This document shows, piece by piece, positions 18,623-27,701 of a stretch of 64,000 nt of DNA. The DNA is from Halobacillus sp. A5. GTDB lineage: Bacteria; Bacillota; Bacilli; Bacillales; Halobacillaceae. Within the stretch, counting starts at the first letter, position 1. Each line of letters begins with the position of its first letter. The notes beneath the pieces were generated by a model. That model saw only the letters and a program-made list of their open reading frames with translations, had not been told where the DNA came from and searched no databases. Made by a program: the position numbers and the translations under genes. The stretch is taken from assembly GCF_024189315.1 (NCBI RefSeq), contig NZ_JAIZEO010000004.1:186001-250000 (forward strand), in the 5' to 3' direction.

Positions 18623-18800
18623 ATTGAGAAACCTTTCAGGAGAAGAAATCATAGAGGGAGTGAACGTTCTCAATTTATGGGCGGTTATCGCCGTTTATGG
18701 GTCATTTCACGATTTTAAGGGCGATAATTATATTTTACGGGCGATAATTTCAACTTATGGGCAAATAGACAAATTTATGGGCATTTACGAAAAGCGAACT
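18623..18800. repeat. Intergenic repeat element A: six 20-bp phased units
   Basis: Units beginning TTAYGG or TTAAGG start at 18675, 18695, 18715, 18735, 18755 and 18775, exactly 20 bp apart. The best-conserved core is TTACGGGCGATAA. The array is preceded by a leader GAGAAACCTTTCAG at 18626. Leader and units recur at 36822-36980 as a near-copy. The remaining sequence up to 18907 has only a TGTTTCA/TGAAACA hairpin (18871-18885); I see no gene in 18580-18907. Confidence 0.85.
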
Positions 18801-18907
18801 GTCGTGACCTAAGAGATTCAGCCCACCGTGCTTGTACTTATTATTTTACCTGATTCATTCCCATCATAAGTGTTTCAGTGAAACAGTGATACGAAATCCA
18901 GGGTCTA

Positions 18908-19180
18908 TTATGTCTTTAAGAAATAAATCGCTGGGTTGATCAAACTAACGGCACCTATGATCAAGGTAATGTAGAAGGATTGAGGATCCCCTGAACTATT
19001 CGTTTCATCTGCGACGATTCCACTTAATATTAATAATTGAGCTGCCACGATAGAGGCAGTCAACGAAAAGACAATAACTGTAAATCCATTTACTATGAGG
19101 TTTTGCTTTTTTTGAAACAACGTGATAATGAATATAATGGTTAATGCAGCCAATAAAGTAATTAAAATTGGTCTCTCCAA
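18908..19180 (-). CDS. Three-helix membrane protein, hypothetical
   Basis: About 90 residues with three hydrophobic helices (ILITLLAALTIIFIITLF, GFTVIVFSLTASIVAAQLLIL, FYITLIIGAVSLINPAIYFL). No family recognised. The frame extends upstream to a GTG at 19213, but that codon is part of an AGGAGGTG sequence; a TTG at 19180 has GGAGGGG 8 nt upstream and is preferred. Start uncertain. Confidence 0.55.
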   Translation of the reverse strand: MERPILITLLAALTIIFIITLFQKKQNLIVNGFTVIVFSLTASIVAAQLLILSGIVADETNSSGDPQSFYITLIIGAVSLINPAIYFLKT

Positions 19181-19411
19181 AGTGAAAGACCCCTCCAAGT
19201 AGATAGCAAGCACCTCCTATTCTATTATTCCTCTGCTTCTTAAACGAATCCTCAGAGTTTTCGTTTCATCCACTTATATTTTTCTAAATAGTGGTAATGA
19301 TATCGTCAGAAAAATATTTAACGCCCGAATGACTCTAAAATAGGGTTTTAGTTCTCCCCGAAAGCCTGTAGAATGGAGCATAGTACAACTTAAAAAGTAG
19401 GTGTTTTCAAA

Positions 19412-19909
19412 GTGAAAGAAACTGAAGTAGAACTGCTTAAATTAATTGAAAAAGATGCTAATTTAGAAGCTGAGAAAATTGCAAAGCTGATGGGCAAAAG
19501 TATAGATGAAATTCGCGCACTTCTGCGTGAACTGGAGGAAAAGAAAGCTATCCTGGGTTATTCTACACTGATTGATTGGGCTAAGGTGCTCGATGTTGAA
19601 GAAGTCACCGCGATGGTTGATGTTAAAGTAACTCCTGCCCGCGGCGTCGGCTTTGATAAAGTGGCCGAGCGTATTTACCGCTTTCCAGAGGTGAAAGCTG
19701 TGTATTTAATGTCAGGAGCATACGACTTGTCCGTGTCCGTTAAAGGAAAAACGATGACAGAAATCGGGAATTTCATTTCTGAAAAACTGTCTACGCTTGA
19801 TTCCGTCTTATCAACGACCACGCATTTCGTCTTAAAACGTTACAAGCATGACGGCATCATTTTGCACGACGATGATGACGATGATAAAAGAATCGTGGTA
19901 TCACCATGA
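19412..19909 (+). CDS. alaR: Lrp/AsnC-family regulator (AlaR-like)
   Basis: A 165-residue protein with an N-terminal winged helix (LEAEKIAKLMGKSIDEIRALLRELEEK) and a RAM ligand-binding domain (VKAVYLMSGAYDLSVSVKGK). A run of six Asp near the C-terminus is unusual. It overlaps the next gene, an alanine-type aminotransferase, by 4 bp (ATGA), matching the B. subtilis alaR-alaT pair (yugG-yugH), in which the regulator activates the aminotransferase. Start is GTG with AGGTG upstream. A CTAAAA/TTTTAG hairpin at 19334-19350 may be part of its control region. The symbol rests on gene pairing and length. Confidence 0.8.
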   Translation: MKETEVELLKLIEKDANLEAEKIAKLMGKSIDEIRALLRELEEKKAILGYSTLIDWAKVLDVEEVTAMVDVKVTPARGVGFDKVAERIYRFPEVKAVYLMSGAYDLSVSVKGKTMTEIGNFISEKLSTLDSVLSTTTHFVLKRYKHDGIILHDDDDDDKRIVVSP

Positions 19910-21072
19910 ATAAAACTTCTTACATCTCAAAACAAGTCGCCGATTTAAAACCGTCCGGCATACGACGTTTTTTTGATTTAGCCGCTCAGATGGAGGATGT
20001 CATTTCTCTGGGGGTCGGTGAACCTGATTTCGTCACACCTTGGAATTTTATTGAACAGAGCTTTCATGCATTAGAGCAAGGCTACACCTCCTATACAGAG
20101 AATGCAGGCATGCTTGAACTGCGTCAGGAAATCAGCGGTTATCTTAACAGTAATTTTCAATTATCATATAACCCTGAGCAACAGGTCATTGTAACAGTGG
20201 GCGCAAGTCAGGCGATTGATCTTGCGCTTCGGACTGTTGTTGAGCCTGGAGATGAAGTGATCGTAGTCGAACCAGGCTTTGTCGCTTATGTACCGACCGT
20301 CAGCTTAGCTGGAGGTACACCTGTAACGATACAGACGAAGCCTGAAAATGATTTCAAGCTCCAGCCTGAACAAATTGAAGAAGTGATCACTCCAAGAACA
20401 AAGGCTATTATGCTGTGTAACCCGAACAATCCTACAGGAACGTTTTTATCAAAACCGGAACTTGAACAACTCTCAGCCGTCATTGAAAAGCATGACCTGC
20501 TCGTCTTATCAGATGAAATCTACGCCGAGTTGACATATGATGAAGATTACACGAGCTTTGCTTCGCTGCCTGATATGAAAGAACGAACCATTTTAATCAG
20601 CGGTTTCTCCAAGGCTTTTGCCATGACAGGCTGGCGTCTTGGCTATGCCGCAGGGCCGGAGGAAATCATTTCAAGTATGGTCAAGATTCATCAATACACA
20701 ATGATGTGTGCTCCAACCATGGCTCAGCACGCTGCACTCGAAGCTATGAAAAATGGTAAGCCGAGCGTCCAGGAAATGATCGAAAGCTACAAACAAAGAA
20801 GAAACTTTATTGTAAGCAGCTTAAACGAAATCGGACTGGACTGCCCAAATCCAGGCGGAGCGTTCTATGCTTTTCCGTCGATACAAGCAACCGGCCTATC
20901 TTCAGCAGAATTCGCCGAACAGCTTCTTCAGGAGGAACAAGTAGCGGTTGTCCCGGGAGAAGTCTTCGGAGAAAGCGGCGAAGGATATATCCGCTGCTCC
21001 TACGCAACCTCTTTGAAACAGCTGGACGAAGCCATGGAACGTATTAAACGATTTGTAGAAAAACGGATATAG
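19906..21072 (+). CDS. alaT: Class I aminotransferase (AlaT-like)
   Basis: A 388-residue fold-type I PLP enzyme. Motifs: GVGEPDFVTPW at the N-terminus, CNPNNPTGT (171-179), SDEIYAELTY, and the PLP Schiff-base Lys236 in SGFSKAFAMTGWRLGY; a late Arg in YIRCSYA binds the substrate carboxylate. The best match by gene neighbourhood is alanine transaminase AlaT of B. subtilis, although PatA-type aromatic or aspartate activity cannot be excluded. Translationally coupled to the AlaR-like gene. Confidence 0.87.
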   Translation: MNKTSYISKQVADLKPSGIRRFFDLAAQMEDVISLGVGEPDFVTPWNFIEQSFHALEQGYTSYTENAGMLELRQEISGYLNSNFQLSYNPEQQVIVTVGASQAIDLALRTVVEPGDEVIVVEPGFVAYVPTVSLAGGTPVTIQTKPENDFKLQPEQIEEVITPRTKAIMLCNPNNPTGTFLSKPELEQLSAVIEKHDLLVLSDEIYAELTYDEDYTSFASLPDMKERTILISGFSKAFAMTGWRLGYAAGPEEIISSMVKIHQYTMMCAPTMAQHAALEAMKNGKPSVQEMIESYKQRRNFIVSSLNEIGLDCPNPGGAFYAFPSIQATGLSSAEFAEQLLQEEQVAVVPGEVFGESGEGYIRCSYATSLKQLDEAMERIKRFVEKRI

Positions 21073-21078
21073 TAAACG

Positions 21079-21113
21079 AACAGGAGATTCCCCGGAATTT
21101 CCTGTTTCTTTGT
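21079..21113 (+). terminator. Terminator after alaT
   Basis: Stem AACAGGAGATT / AATTTCCTGTT (one G-T wobble) followed by TCTTTGTTTT. Confidence 0.75.
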
Positions 21114-21131
21114 TTTACTAGATTCTCCTGA

Positions 21132-21503
21132 TTAACTTTTCAAGAGCCGAAACCTTAAGTTCAGAATACCCTGGCACACCCCTTTTATGATCATCATCCC
21201 CGCTATATAGATTACCGCAGTAAATATAATCGCTCCATTTCTGCCTACAGGCTTAAACCAGCTGGTGTCATTAGGGATATAAACTGCGCCCAGCCCCAGG
21301 GAAAGTAGAGTCATTCCAATTCCGAGGATCAAAACAATGAGAGGAGGCCATTTAATCAGCCACACCCCTGCGATGATTGTAATTAACAGAAACCCTTCCA
21401 TTAAAAAGATGGCTTCTTCTCTATGTATGTAGCTTTGATATTCGTACAAATGGAAAAAGAATGGAACGGGCAACAGCCACAGGATAACGGTAAACCACTT
21501 CAT
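21132..21503 (-). CDS. Four-helix membrane protein, hypothetical
   Basis: A 123-residue protein with hydrophobic segments near residues 4-18, 32-50, 54-74 and 88-110. No family recognised. AAGAGGTGAG precedes the ATG. It lies next to a 54-residue membrane protein on the same strand. Confidence 0.6.
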   Translation of the reverse strand: MKWFTVILWLLPVPFFFHLYEYQSYIHREEAIFLMEGFLLITIIAGVWLIKWPPLIVLILGIGMTLLSLGLGAVYIPNDTSWFKPVGRNGAIIFTAVIYIAGMMIIKGVCQGILNLRFRLLKS

Positions 21504-21547
21504 ACACTCACCTCTTAACCTTAATGAATTTCAATATAGAGTGAATT

Positions 21548-21712
21548 TTAATCCTTCCCCTTTAACTGCTTCACCTGTTTTTCTAAACTTTCCACTTTCT
21601 CCTCCAGCTCTTTATTTGGCTTTCCCATTCTTGCCGCCATCCCCCGGGAAAGATAGACGATAGATAAGAGCATAACGATGAAAAACAATACCAGCCAAAT
21701 GATGATATCCAT
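21548..21712 (-). CDS. Small membrane protein with coiled-coil tail (54 aa)
   Basis: A 54-residue frame: one transmembrane helix (IIIWLVLFFIVMLLSIVYL), a basic turn (SRGMAARMGK) and a heptad-like charged tail (LEEKVESLEKQVKQL). GGGGAG lies upstream of the ATG. The layout, helix plus short coiled coil, resembles many small Firmicute envelope proteins. The function is unknown. Confidence 0.65.
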   Translation of the reverse strand: MDIIIWLVLFFIVMLLSIVYLSRGMAARMGKPNKELEEKVESLEKQVKQLKGKD

Positions 21713-21869
21713 ACTCCAGCTCCCCTTTGATAGTTGGTAATACCAATTATTTCAAATCTCATCATACGTCTCAACCTTTTTTCAGAAAATGTTGACATTA
21801 CTTGAGCTCCTCTATAGAATGGCATAATATTACATATTTAGTAATGGTTGAACTATGGAGGGGAGATAA

Positions 21870-22823
21870 ATGAGTGATTACACAAAACAACAAACGTTCT
21901 GGGGAACTTTTTTCTTGATAAGCTCTGCTCTTTGTACCGCAGGAAGTAATGTCTATTATTCCAATATGGTGCAGAACATCAGCCCTTTCACGTTCACGTT
22001 TATCAGTTTTTTATTGACCGCCATACTATTTCACGCTCTGCAATGGTATTCACCAATCAGGAGACATAGCGGCTCTTTTATAAACTGGAAAACCTTAATA
22101 GGCATTAACATTAGTACGGCTGGTGCCTTTATGAGCTTCTACTTTGCTTTGAAGTACATAGAACCAGCAGTCGCAGGCGCTATAGAAATCGGTGCGGCTC
22201 CGGTTTCTTCTCTGCTGTTAATGAAAGTTCTGCAGCGGCAGCAGGTAAAGTGGATTGACCTTAGTACGGGGACTGGTGCACTTATTGGTAGTCTTTTTCT
22301 AATTATGGCAGCATTACAAGGAAAGTCTGGATTTGGGTCTGTTCCTATGCCTTTTACGGCGGCGGGTCTTCTCGCTTCGATTATGTGTGGTTTTTTCGCA
22401 GCATTGGCAGCTATATATTCAAAGAAACTAAGCGATGCCCGGTGGAGTTCCACTCAAATATTAGCTCACCGCTTTTATGTGATCATCATACTTTCTCTTA
22501 TGCTTTCGCTTCAGCAGGCGAGTTTATTTGAACAGGTTCTCACTCATTGGAGAGGGCTGCTTACAGTCACTTTCACTGGAGTTATCCTCCCGTTATATTT
22601 CCTGCAGCTGGGAATTAAGCGGTCCGCTACATTTTTTGTTATGATGTCACTTTCTTTTATTCCTGTTTTTACTTTTGCTTTTCAATTCCTTGATCCGAGG
22701 ATTACAGTTTCTCTGCACTCTCTTGCAGGAATTATTATCATTCTAGCGTTTGCCTCATTAAGTGTGTACACGAACCACCGCAGAACAGCAGCTATTTCGA
22801 ACACCCAGCAAAAAGCAGTATAA
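21870..22823 (+). CDS. EamA/DMT-superfamily transporter
   Basis: A 317-residue protein with ten predicted helices forming two EamA repeats (first ending around PVSSLLLMKVL, second around GVILPLYFLQLGIKRSATFFVM). Members export amino acids, nucleosides or other metabolites; the substrate cannot be read. GGAGGGGAGA precedes the ATG. A small lipoprotein gene follows after 27 bp on the same strand. Confidence 0.85.
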   Translation: MSDYTKQQTFWGTFFLISSALCTAGSNVYYSNMVQNISPFTFTFISFLLTAILFHALQWYSPIRRHSGSFINWKTLIGINISTAGAFMSFYFALKYIEPAVAGAIEIGAAPVSSLLLMKVLQRQQVKWIDLSTGTGALIGSLFLIMAALQGKSGFGSVPMPFTAAGLLASIMCGFFAALAAIYSKKLSDARWSSTQILAHRFYVIIILSLMLSLQQASLFEQVLTHWRGLLTVTFTGVILPLYFLQLGIKRSATFFVMMSLSFIPVFTFAFQFLDPRITVSLHSLAGIIIILAFASLSVYTNHRRTAAISNTQQKAV

Positions 22824-22850
22824 ACAATTTTACAAAAGGAGATTTCATCA

Positions 22851-23345
22851 TTGAGGAAGCTATTAATCATATTCACTTTAACTTTATCAGCCGCGTGTCA
22901 GGCGGACGAAGCCGAACCCGTTACCCCGGAAAATAAGGAGGTGGAGCCTCTCAGTGAGGAGCCGTCTGTATCCCTTACTTATGACGGGGAAGAAATTAAC
23001 ACAAAAGATATCAAAAGCTGTTTTATAAATGATTGTAGCGAAGAATCGGCTTATGTGGATGAAATCAATCACGAAGAATTTTCAGATGGCGTGGAACCCT
23101 TTCAAGTAGAAGAGGAAGGTCAAATTAATGTCGAAGTTGAAGGAGAAGAGCCGAGCCAAGTTGGTTATTCTGTCCAATACGAACATGGCGGCTCCACTAC
23201 TTCGGAGGATCATACATTAGAAGGCGGTGAAATCCCGGTACACGGTGCACGGGATGAGAAGTTCTTTTTAACAGTAAATTGGAACGACGACAACGGTGAG
23301 TTTCAAGGTGCCGTTTCGAAAGCTTTTCAGGTAACAGCAGAATAA
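22851..23345 (+). CDS. Small acidic lipoprotein, hypothetical
   Basis: A 164-residue exported lipoprotein: signal MRKLLIIFTLTLSAAC with lipid Cys16, then a strongly acidic Glu/Asp-rich body with beta-strand-like segments. The start is TTG with AAAGGAG 9 nt upstream. No family recognised. Probably co-transcribed with the EamA transporter. Confidence 0.7.
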   Translation: MRKLLIIFTLTLSAACQADEAEPVTPENKEVEPLSEEPSVSLTYDGEEINTKDIKSCFINDCSEESAYVDEINHEEFSDGVEPFQVEEEGQINVEVEGEEPSQVGYSVQYEHGGSTTSEDHTLEGGEIPVHGARDEKFFLTVNWNDDNGEFQGAVSKAFQVTAE

Positions 23346-23351
23346 TCCTTA

Positions 23352-23384
23352 CAGGCCACATTCCACGATTAGGAATGAGGCCTG
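23352..23384. terminator. Bidirectional terminator between lipoprotein and decarboxylase
   Basis: Stem AGGCC-CATTCC / GGAATG-GGCCT with a 7-nt loop (23353-23383), between converging genes. Confidence 0.7.
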
Positions 23385-23396
23385 CTTTATATCATA

Positions 23397-25028
23397 TTAA
23401 ACCCCTGCGAGTTCTTGTTTAAAAGCTCCCATGTTCTCGACCAGAAAGTCCACATACCCCTCGACTTGATCGATGGTTGTATAAGGGGAAATGGAGAAAA
23501 ATTTATGAGCATAGACTGGCATTCTTTCATCAGAACCTTTTGCTTCCACCAGCCTCTGTTTCGACGTATTACCGAAATAGACAGTCTCACGTTTCTCACC
23601 AATTACTTCAGCAAACCTGCTGTTAAATTCATTGATTTCGACAATCTCATCCTTGGTCAGCAGCCCTTCCCTTTCCTCCAGCCAGCATACGGTTTTAGGA
23701 TAGAAACGAAATGTAGTAATGGGAGAAGGCGAATTGGTTACAGATGCATTCGGCAATCTTTCTTGAAGCTGTCTTCTAAAGGCAAGGTTTACTTCAATAT
23801 AGTTCGCGAGTAGAGTTTGATATCCTTCCATTCCCATCGCCAGCAACTAAGCGTAAATCGGGATCGAGCTGCCGGCCCGTGAGCATTCCAAAGTGTAACT
23901 TGTATGGTAGCTGCCGTAGCTCCGATTGCCGACATACGGGGTCTCTTCATGATCAAGGTCAACGTGTGAAAAGTCTGCTTTATTCTTTACTAAGAACAGA
24001 CTGGACGTATAAGGAGTCTGCCCGAGCTTGTGAAAATCAAACACAAGACTATCGGCCAGGCAGATGTTTTTTAATTTAGATTGATAGCTTTCCAGCACAT
24101 AAAGAACCTCTCTATTAAAACCGAGCGGATTCTTCTCAAAATCGTAATCATTAAAAAAAGTGTACATGCCCCCCATCGCCGCATCTGCGTGAATAAACAC
24201 AGGGGCAAGAGCATACGCAGCCTCCAGGTCCTCAGCTGCTTTTTTTATAGCTTTTACATCATCTATGCCAAAGGTGTCCGTAGTTCCTGTGCTGGCTAAA
24301 ATATAAAGAGGATGCCCTCCTTTTAACACAACTTGTTCCATCTTCTCCTGTAAATCATCGGTGTCCATCGAATGATCCTCTTTCACTTTCACACGAATAA
24401 GGTATTTCGTCCCAATACCGACGGCTTCCATAGATTTATACAAGCTGTAATGTGCAAGTTCCGAACAGAAACAGTACAGGTTCCGCGGCACACCTTCTTC
24501 ATTTGAATCTGGGAACTGTTTCGCTACAGCAAGACGCAGTGAATTGAAGACAGCTCCCTGCCCTCCCCACGTTGTGTAGCCTCCGCTATTGTCAGCGTCA
24601 TAACCTGCCAGCTTTGAAAGCATGCTCGTTATTTTCACTTCAGCCATGGCAGCCCCTGAGCCTTCTACATCCCAAAGGTTATTCCCATTTAACAGGACCA
24701 TGATTAGATTCCCAAGAATCCCAGGTATGTTAGAAAGAGGAGCGGCGTTCGCCACATAACGGCTGTTCACATAGCGGTGTCCTTCCGCCAATTCCGTAAG
24801 CTGCGTAATCACCTTTTCAATGGACATTGATTCATCTGGAATAACTGCTTGTTGACTCAGATGATTATAAAATGAATCCATAGATTCAGGTGCCTCACCT
24901 AAAGTTAATTTTGCTGGCTCCTTCAAATTATCGATGTTTATTAACATCTGATTGATCTGCTTCATCAGCTTTTCTCTTTCTGCAGAGCACCCATCTTCAC
25001 TTGGATAGTAGGCTTGAATACCTTTCAT
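23397..25028 (-). pseudogene. PLP-dependent group II decarboxylase interrupted by an in-frame TAG
   Basis: Two frames in the same phase abut exactly: 25028 to 23847 (393 residues, ending in TAG at 23849-23847) and 23846 to 23397 (149 residues). Joined they make a ~543-residue fold-type I decarboxylase: VNSRYVANAAPLSN, TTWGGQGAVFNSLR, Asp282 in HADAAMGG and PLP Lys334 in FDFHKLGQTPYTSSL. The N-terminal piece contains the whole active site but lacks the C-terminal domain; both halves look intact otherwise, so the lesion is recent, a sequencing error, or read through. The substrate is unknown (glutamate-, tyrosine- or diaminobutyrate-type). AGGAGGACCACAA precedes the ATG. Confidence 0.85.
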
Positions 25029-25217
25029 TTGTGGTCCTCCTATTTGATTGTAGGTCGATGTATGTAGTTCACGTTTACTATACTAAAATTTAGTTTAATT
25101 TACCATTAGATCCAAAATTTTAAGTAATTTTACACAGGCCACCTTAACAATAGGCGAATTATGTCGATAAATCGTTTGAATGCTTTTGTATTAACTAATG
25201 TGAGGAGCAGGCAAATA

Positions 25218-25577
25218 ATGAGAGGTATTGTGGTCGATAAAAGAAAATACAAGATGGCGATTCAAGAACAGGAAAAAGAATTGTGTGTCCAAGTATTTGG
25301 CTTAATTCGTGCGGATGATGCAGAAGAGTATCTCGCCGACTTACAGGAAACAGTCAGTCAAGTGCCTAAAAATTCTTACACCTTAGTTATTGATGGCACC
25401 CACCAGACAACTGTCCCATCAAAAGTCGTACCCCAGCTTGATCAAACGCTGCAATTTTATATGAATTTGGGATTTAAAGATATTAAAATGATTTATCCAT
25501 CGTCTAAAATTGCTCAAGTCCAATTGCGAAACGCGCTGGAACGTGTTCAGTTTCATGGTGACGTGGTCAGCCAATAA
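25218..25577 (+). CDS. STAS-like small protein
   Basis: A 119-residue soluble protein. The strand-helix alternation (NSYTLVIDGTHQ, FYMNLGFKDIKMIYP, IAQVQLRNALERVQF) resembles a STAS domain, though no phosphorylatable Ser is obvious and family membership is uncertain. GAGGAG lies 10 nt before the ATG at 25218; the frame is open a further 19 codons upstream. It heads a three-gene operon with a GNAT protein and a chemoreceptor-like protein (20-bp and 24-bp gaps). Confidence 0.55.
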   Translation: MRGIVVDKRKYKMAIQEQEKELCVQVFGLIRADDAEEYLADLQETVSQVPKNSYTLVIDGTHQTTVPSKVVPQLDQTLQFYMNLGFKDIKMIYPSSKIAQVQLRNALERVQFHGDVVSQ

Positions 25578-25597
25578 CCCATATGGAGGGAAAACAC

Positions 25598-26308
25598 ATG
25601 CTTCAAAAGCAGAGACTATATACCAATCAAATTATAAAAGTCGAAGATCACAACCTGATTCATCAGGCTGCGGATTGCCTGACACGTTCATTTATCGGTC
25701 TGGAGACCGCAGGTAAATGGGTGCAGGAGCCAATGGTCGGACTGTTAGATATCCAGTATGAAGACTTTTATGCCTTTACTAAAGAATATATAGAAGCAGT
25801 CGTAGAACAGGGTTACTGCATCGCCGCAGTTGATCACGACGGGCAGGTCGGCGGTGTACTGGCCGGAGATACAAATGCACCAGAAATTATTGGCGAGGAT
25901 GTATTTGAGGGAAGCTTCAAGGATATGAATGTAATTCTGAGTGTACTTGAGGACGTGGATCTGCAGTTTATTGAAGACTTTAAGAAACGTAATAACCGAG
26001 ATATAGGAGATCGTGAGCTTCTGCATTTGTTCATGCTGGGTGTAACAGCCGAGGAAGAGCGCCACGACATCATTCAAGATCTCGTCCACACACTGCTTGA
26101 GAAGGCAGAAAGCGAAGGCATCAAAGCCGTTTATGGAGAAGCTACAAATAATAAATCCATTCGTGTGATGGAAAAGTATCACAGTTTCAAAAAATATGTA
26201 ACGATCGATAACAAAGTCATCACCCATCACTACAGCAGGAATGAACGTCTGAAGGACATACCGCCATCCCTTTCAGAAGGAACGACACTTATTATTAAAG
26301 AATTGTAA
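25598..26308 (+). CDS. GNAT-like acetyltransferase
   Basis: A 236-residue protein with a GNAT-type C-terminal half (DRELLHLFMLGVTAEEERHDIIQDLVHTLLEKAESEGIKAVYGEATNNKSIRVMEKY). The acetyl-CoA loop is degenerate compared with classical RxxGxG/A, so catalysis is uncertain. GGAGGG lies 8 nt before the ATG at 25598; the ATG at 25583 overlaps that site. Second gene of the STAS-like/GNAT/MCP operon. Confidence 0.65.
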   Translation: MLQKQRLYTNQIIKVEDHNLIHQAADCLTRSFIGLETAGKWVQEPMVGLLDIQYEDFYAFTKEYIEAVVEQGYCIAAVDHDGQVGGVLAGDTNAPEIIGEDVFEGSFKDMNVILSVLEDVDLQFIEDFKKRNNRDIGDRELLHLFMLGVTAEEERHDIIQDLVHTLLEKAESEGIKAVYGEATNNKSIRVMEKYHSFKKYVTIDNKVITHHYSRNERLKDIPPSLSEGTTLIIKEL

Positions 26309-26332
26309 TTAACACGGAGGAGAGAATAGCCA

Positions 26333-27436
26333 ATGATGCTCTATATCAGTTTAGCTGTAAACGTCATTCTGCTTCTGACGACCGCCTTTTTTGCTGTCCG
26401 TTACACCAGGCTGAAGCAGAGAGACGAATATAAAACACAAGAAGACACGATTCCGTTCCACGAGAATCCTGCCGATACTACCGTTAAAGACGACCTCCAG
26501 GAATTGAAGCAGCTGATTGAAGCAAGAGGTGCTTCTCTTATAGAAAAAGGGAATGACGCTTCTGAAAAAGCGGATATCGTACGTGCCGCCATGGATGAAG
26601 TCGGCAAGGGGCTTGTGAGTCAGCTGACGGCCACAGAGGAAAGCTCTGCTGCATTGGAACAAATGAGTTCTGCCATAATCGAGTTGTCCAATCACTCATC
26701 TGACATCTCAGACCAATCCACAATGGCCCTCGAGCTTACGCAAAAAGGTCATAAGCAAATTCAGGACTCTGTAGTAAAAATGGAGAGCTTGAATCAAACC
26801 GTCACTACTACGTATGACGTTGTAAAAAACCTTGGCGTGAAATCCCAGGAGATCGGCTCCATTGCCAAAGTCATTACAGACATTTCTGGACAAATCAATC
26901 TCCTTGCTCTCAATGCAGCCATTGAAGCTGCCCGTGCAGGAGAACATGGAAAAGGATTCGCAGTCGTCGCCGACGAAGTAAGAAAGCTTGCTGAACAAAC
27001 GAAGAATTCATCCGATCAGGTGACGAGTATCGTCGACGGTACCCAGCAGGAAACCGAAGCAGCGGTAACATCTATGGAAAAAGGATTAAACGAATCTGAA
27101 GAAACAAACCGCTCTATTGAAGAAGTGGGTCAGCTGTTTGAAGAGATTTTAACTTCAAATCAGCACATTGCCAAAAACAACGAAAATACATCAGTTTCTA
27201 CATCTGAAATGTCCGCCAGTGTTCAGCAGATTGTTTCTTCTGTAGAGCAAGTGACGTTCATCTCTCAGGAGTCAGTAGAAATGTTTGAGGAACTGACGGA
27301 CATTAGTGATGATGAACTCGCCACCATGGAGAATTTACTGCATGAAGCTGAATCGTTTCAAGAGGTCAGTGGATCCGTAAATAAAGAGCAGGACAAAAAA
27401 CCACAGCAGTCAATAAATCAACCAACTGCATCATAA
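26333..27436 (+). CDS. Methyl-accepting chemotaxis-like signalling protein without sensor domain
   Basis: A 367-residue protein with one N-terminal transmembrane helix ([19 protein letters not shown]), a short linker and a full MCP cytoplasmic signalling domain. The invariant hairpin tip is present: [40 protein letters not shown] (about residues 183-222). There is no extracytoplasmic loop and no HAMP domain. It therefore senses from inside or through partners, perhaps the two proteins encoded just upstream. GGAGGAGAG precedes the start. Confidence 0.85.
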   Translation: MMLYISLAVNVILLLTTAFFAVRYTRLKQRDEYKTQEDTIPFHENPADTTVKDDLQELKQLIEARGASLIEKGNDASEKADIVRAAMDEVGKGLVSQLTATEESSAALEQMSSAIIELSNHSSDISDQSTMALELTQKGHKQIQDSVVKMESLNQTVTTTYDVVKNLGVKSQEIGSIAKVITDISGQINLLALNAAIEAARAGEHGKGFAVVADEVRKLAEQTKNSSDQVTSIVDGTQQETEAAVTSMEKGLNESEETNRSIEEVGQLFEEILTSNQHIAKNNENTSVSTSEMSASVQQIVSSVEQVTFISQESVEMFEELTDISDDELATMENLLHEAESFQEVSGSVNKEQDKKPQQSINQPTAS

Positions 27437-27437
27437 T

Positions 27438-27475
27438 AAAGAAACAGCCGGCAGACTGCCGGCTGTTTCTTTATG
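27438..27475 (+). terminator. Strong terminator after the MCP-like gene
   Basis: Sixteen-bp perfect stem AAAGAAACAGCCGGCA / TGCCGGCTGTTTCTTT with a 3-nt loop. Confidence 0.9.
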
Positions 27476-27539
27476 ACTTGGATAATAGAGTTAATTGAAC
27501 GCAGAACAAATGAAACCATTTACCAGGATAATAATAATT

Positions 27540-27623
27540 TTATTTATTATTTTTAATATAGTGACGGCCGCCTAAGACACCTAAAAAAATTACAATTATC
27601 GCTGCGATTATGGATATATCCAT
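27540..27623 (-). CDS. Very small membrane protein (27 aa)
   Basis: A 27-codon frame: MDISIIAAIIVIFLGVLGG forms one hydrophobic helix, followed by a basic RHYIKNNK tail. GGGGTGA lies 5 nt before the ATG. Composition and ribosome site support a real peptide; function unknown. Confidence 0.5.
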   Translation of the reverse strand: MDISIIAAIIVIFLGVLGGRHYIKNNK

Positions 27624-27701
27624 AGTTTCACCCCTTCACGCTTTCAGTCTGTGTATCCATTATCACAAAATCAATAGATACGCTGAGGTCAGTGCTCCCT
27701 T

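Noticed and set aside
18675-18794. CRISPR array
   Set aside because: Units are 20 bp, degenerate over their whole length, with no distinct spacers and no cas genes nearby.
18624-18812. Open frame through repeat A, similar in translation to one at 36803-37051 through repeat B
   Set aside because: The shared protein sequence follows from the DNA repeat; there is no ribosome site and the frame spans tandem units.
21583-21825. 80-codon frame on the minus strand
   Set aside because: It overlaps the 54-codon frame in another phase; the latter has a ribosome site, a clear helix and a coiled-coil tail.
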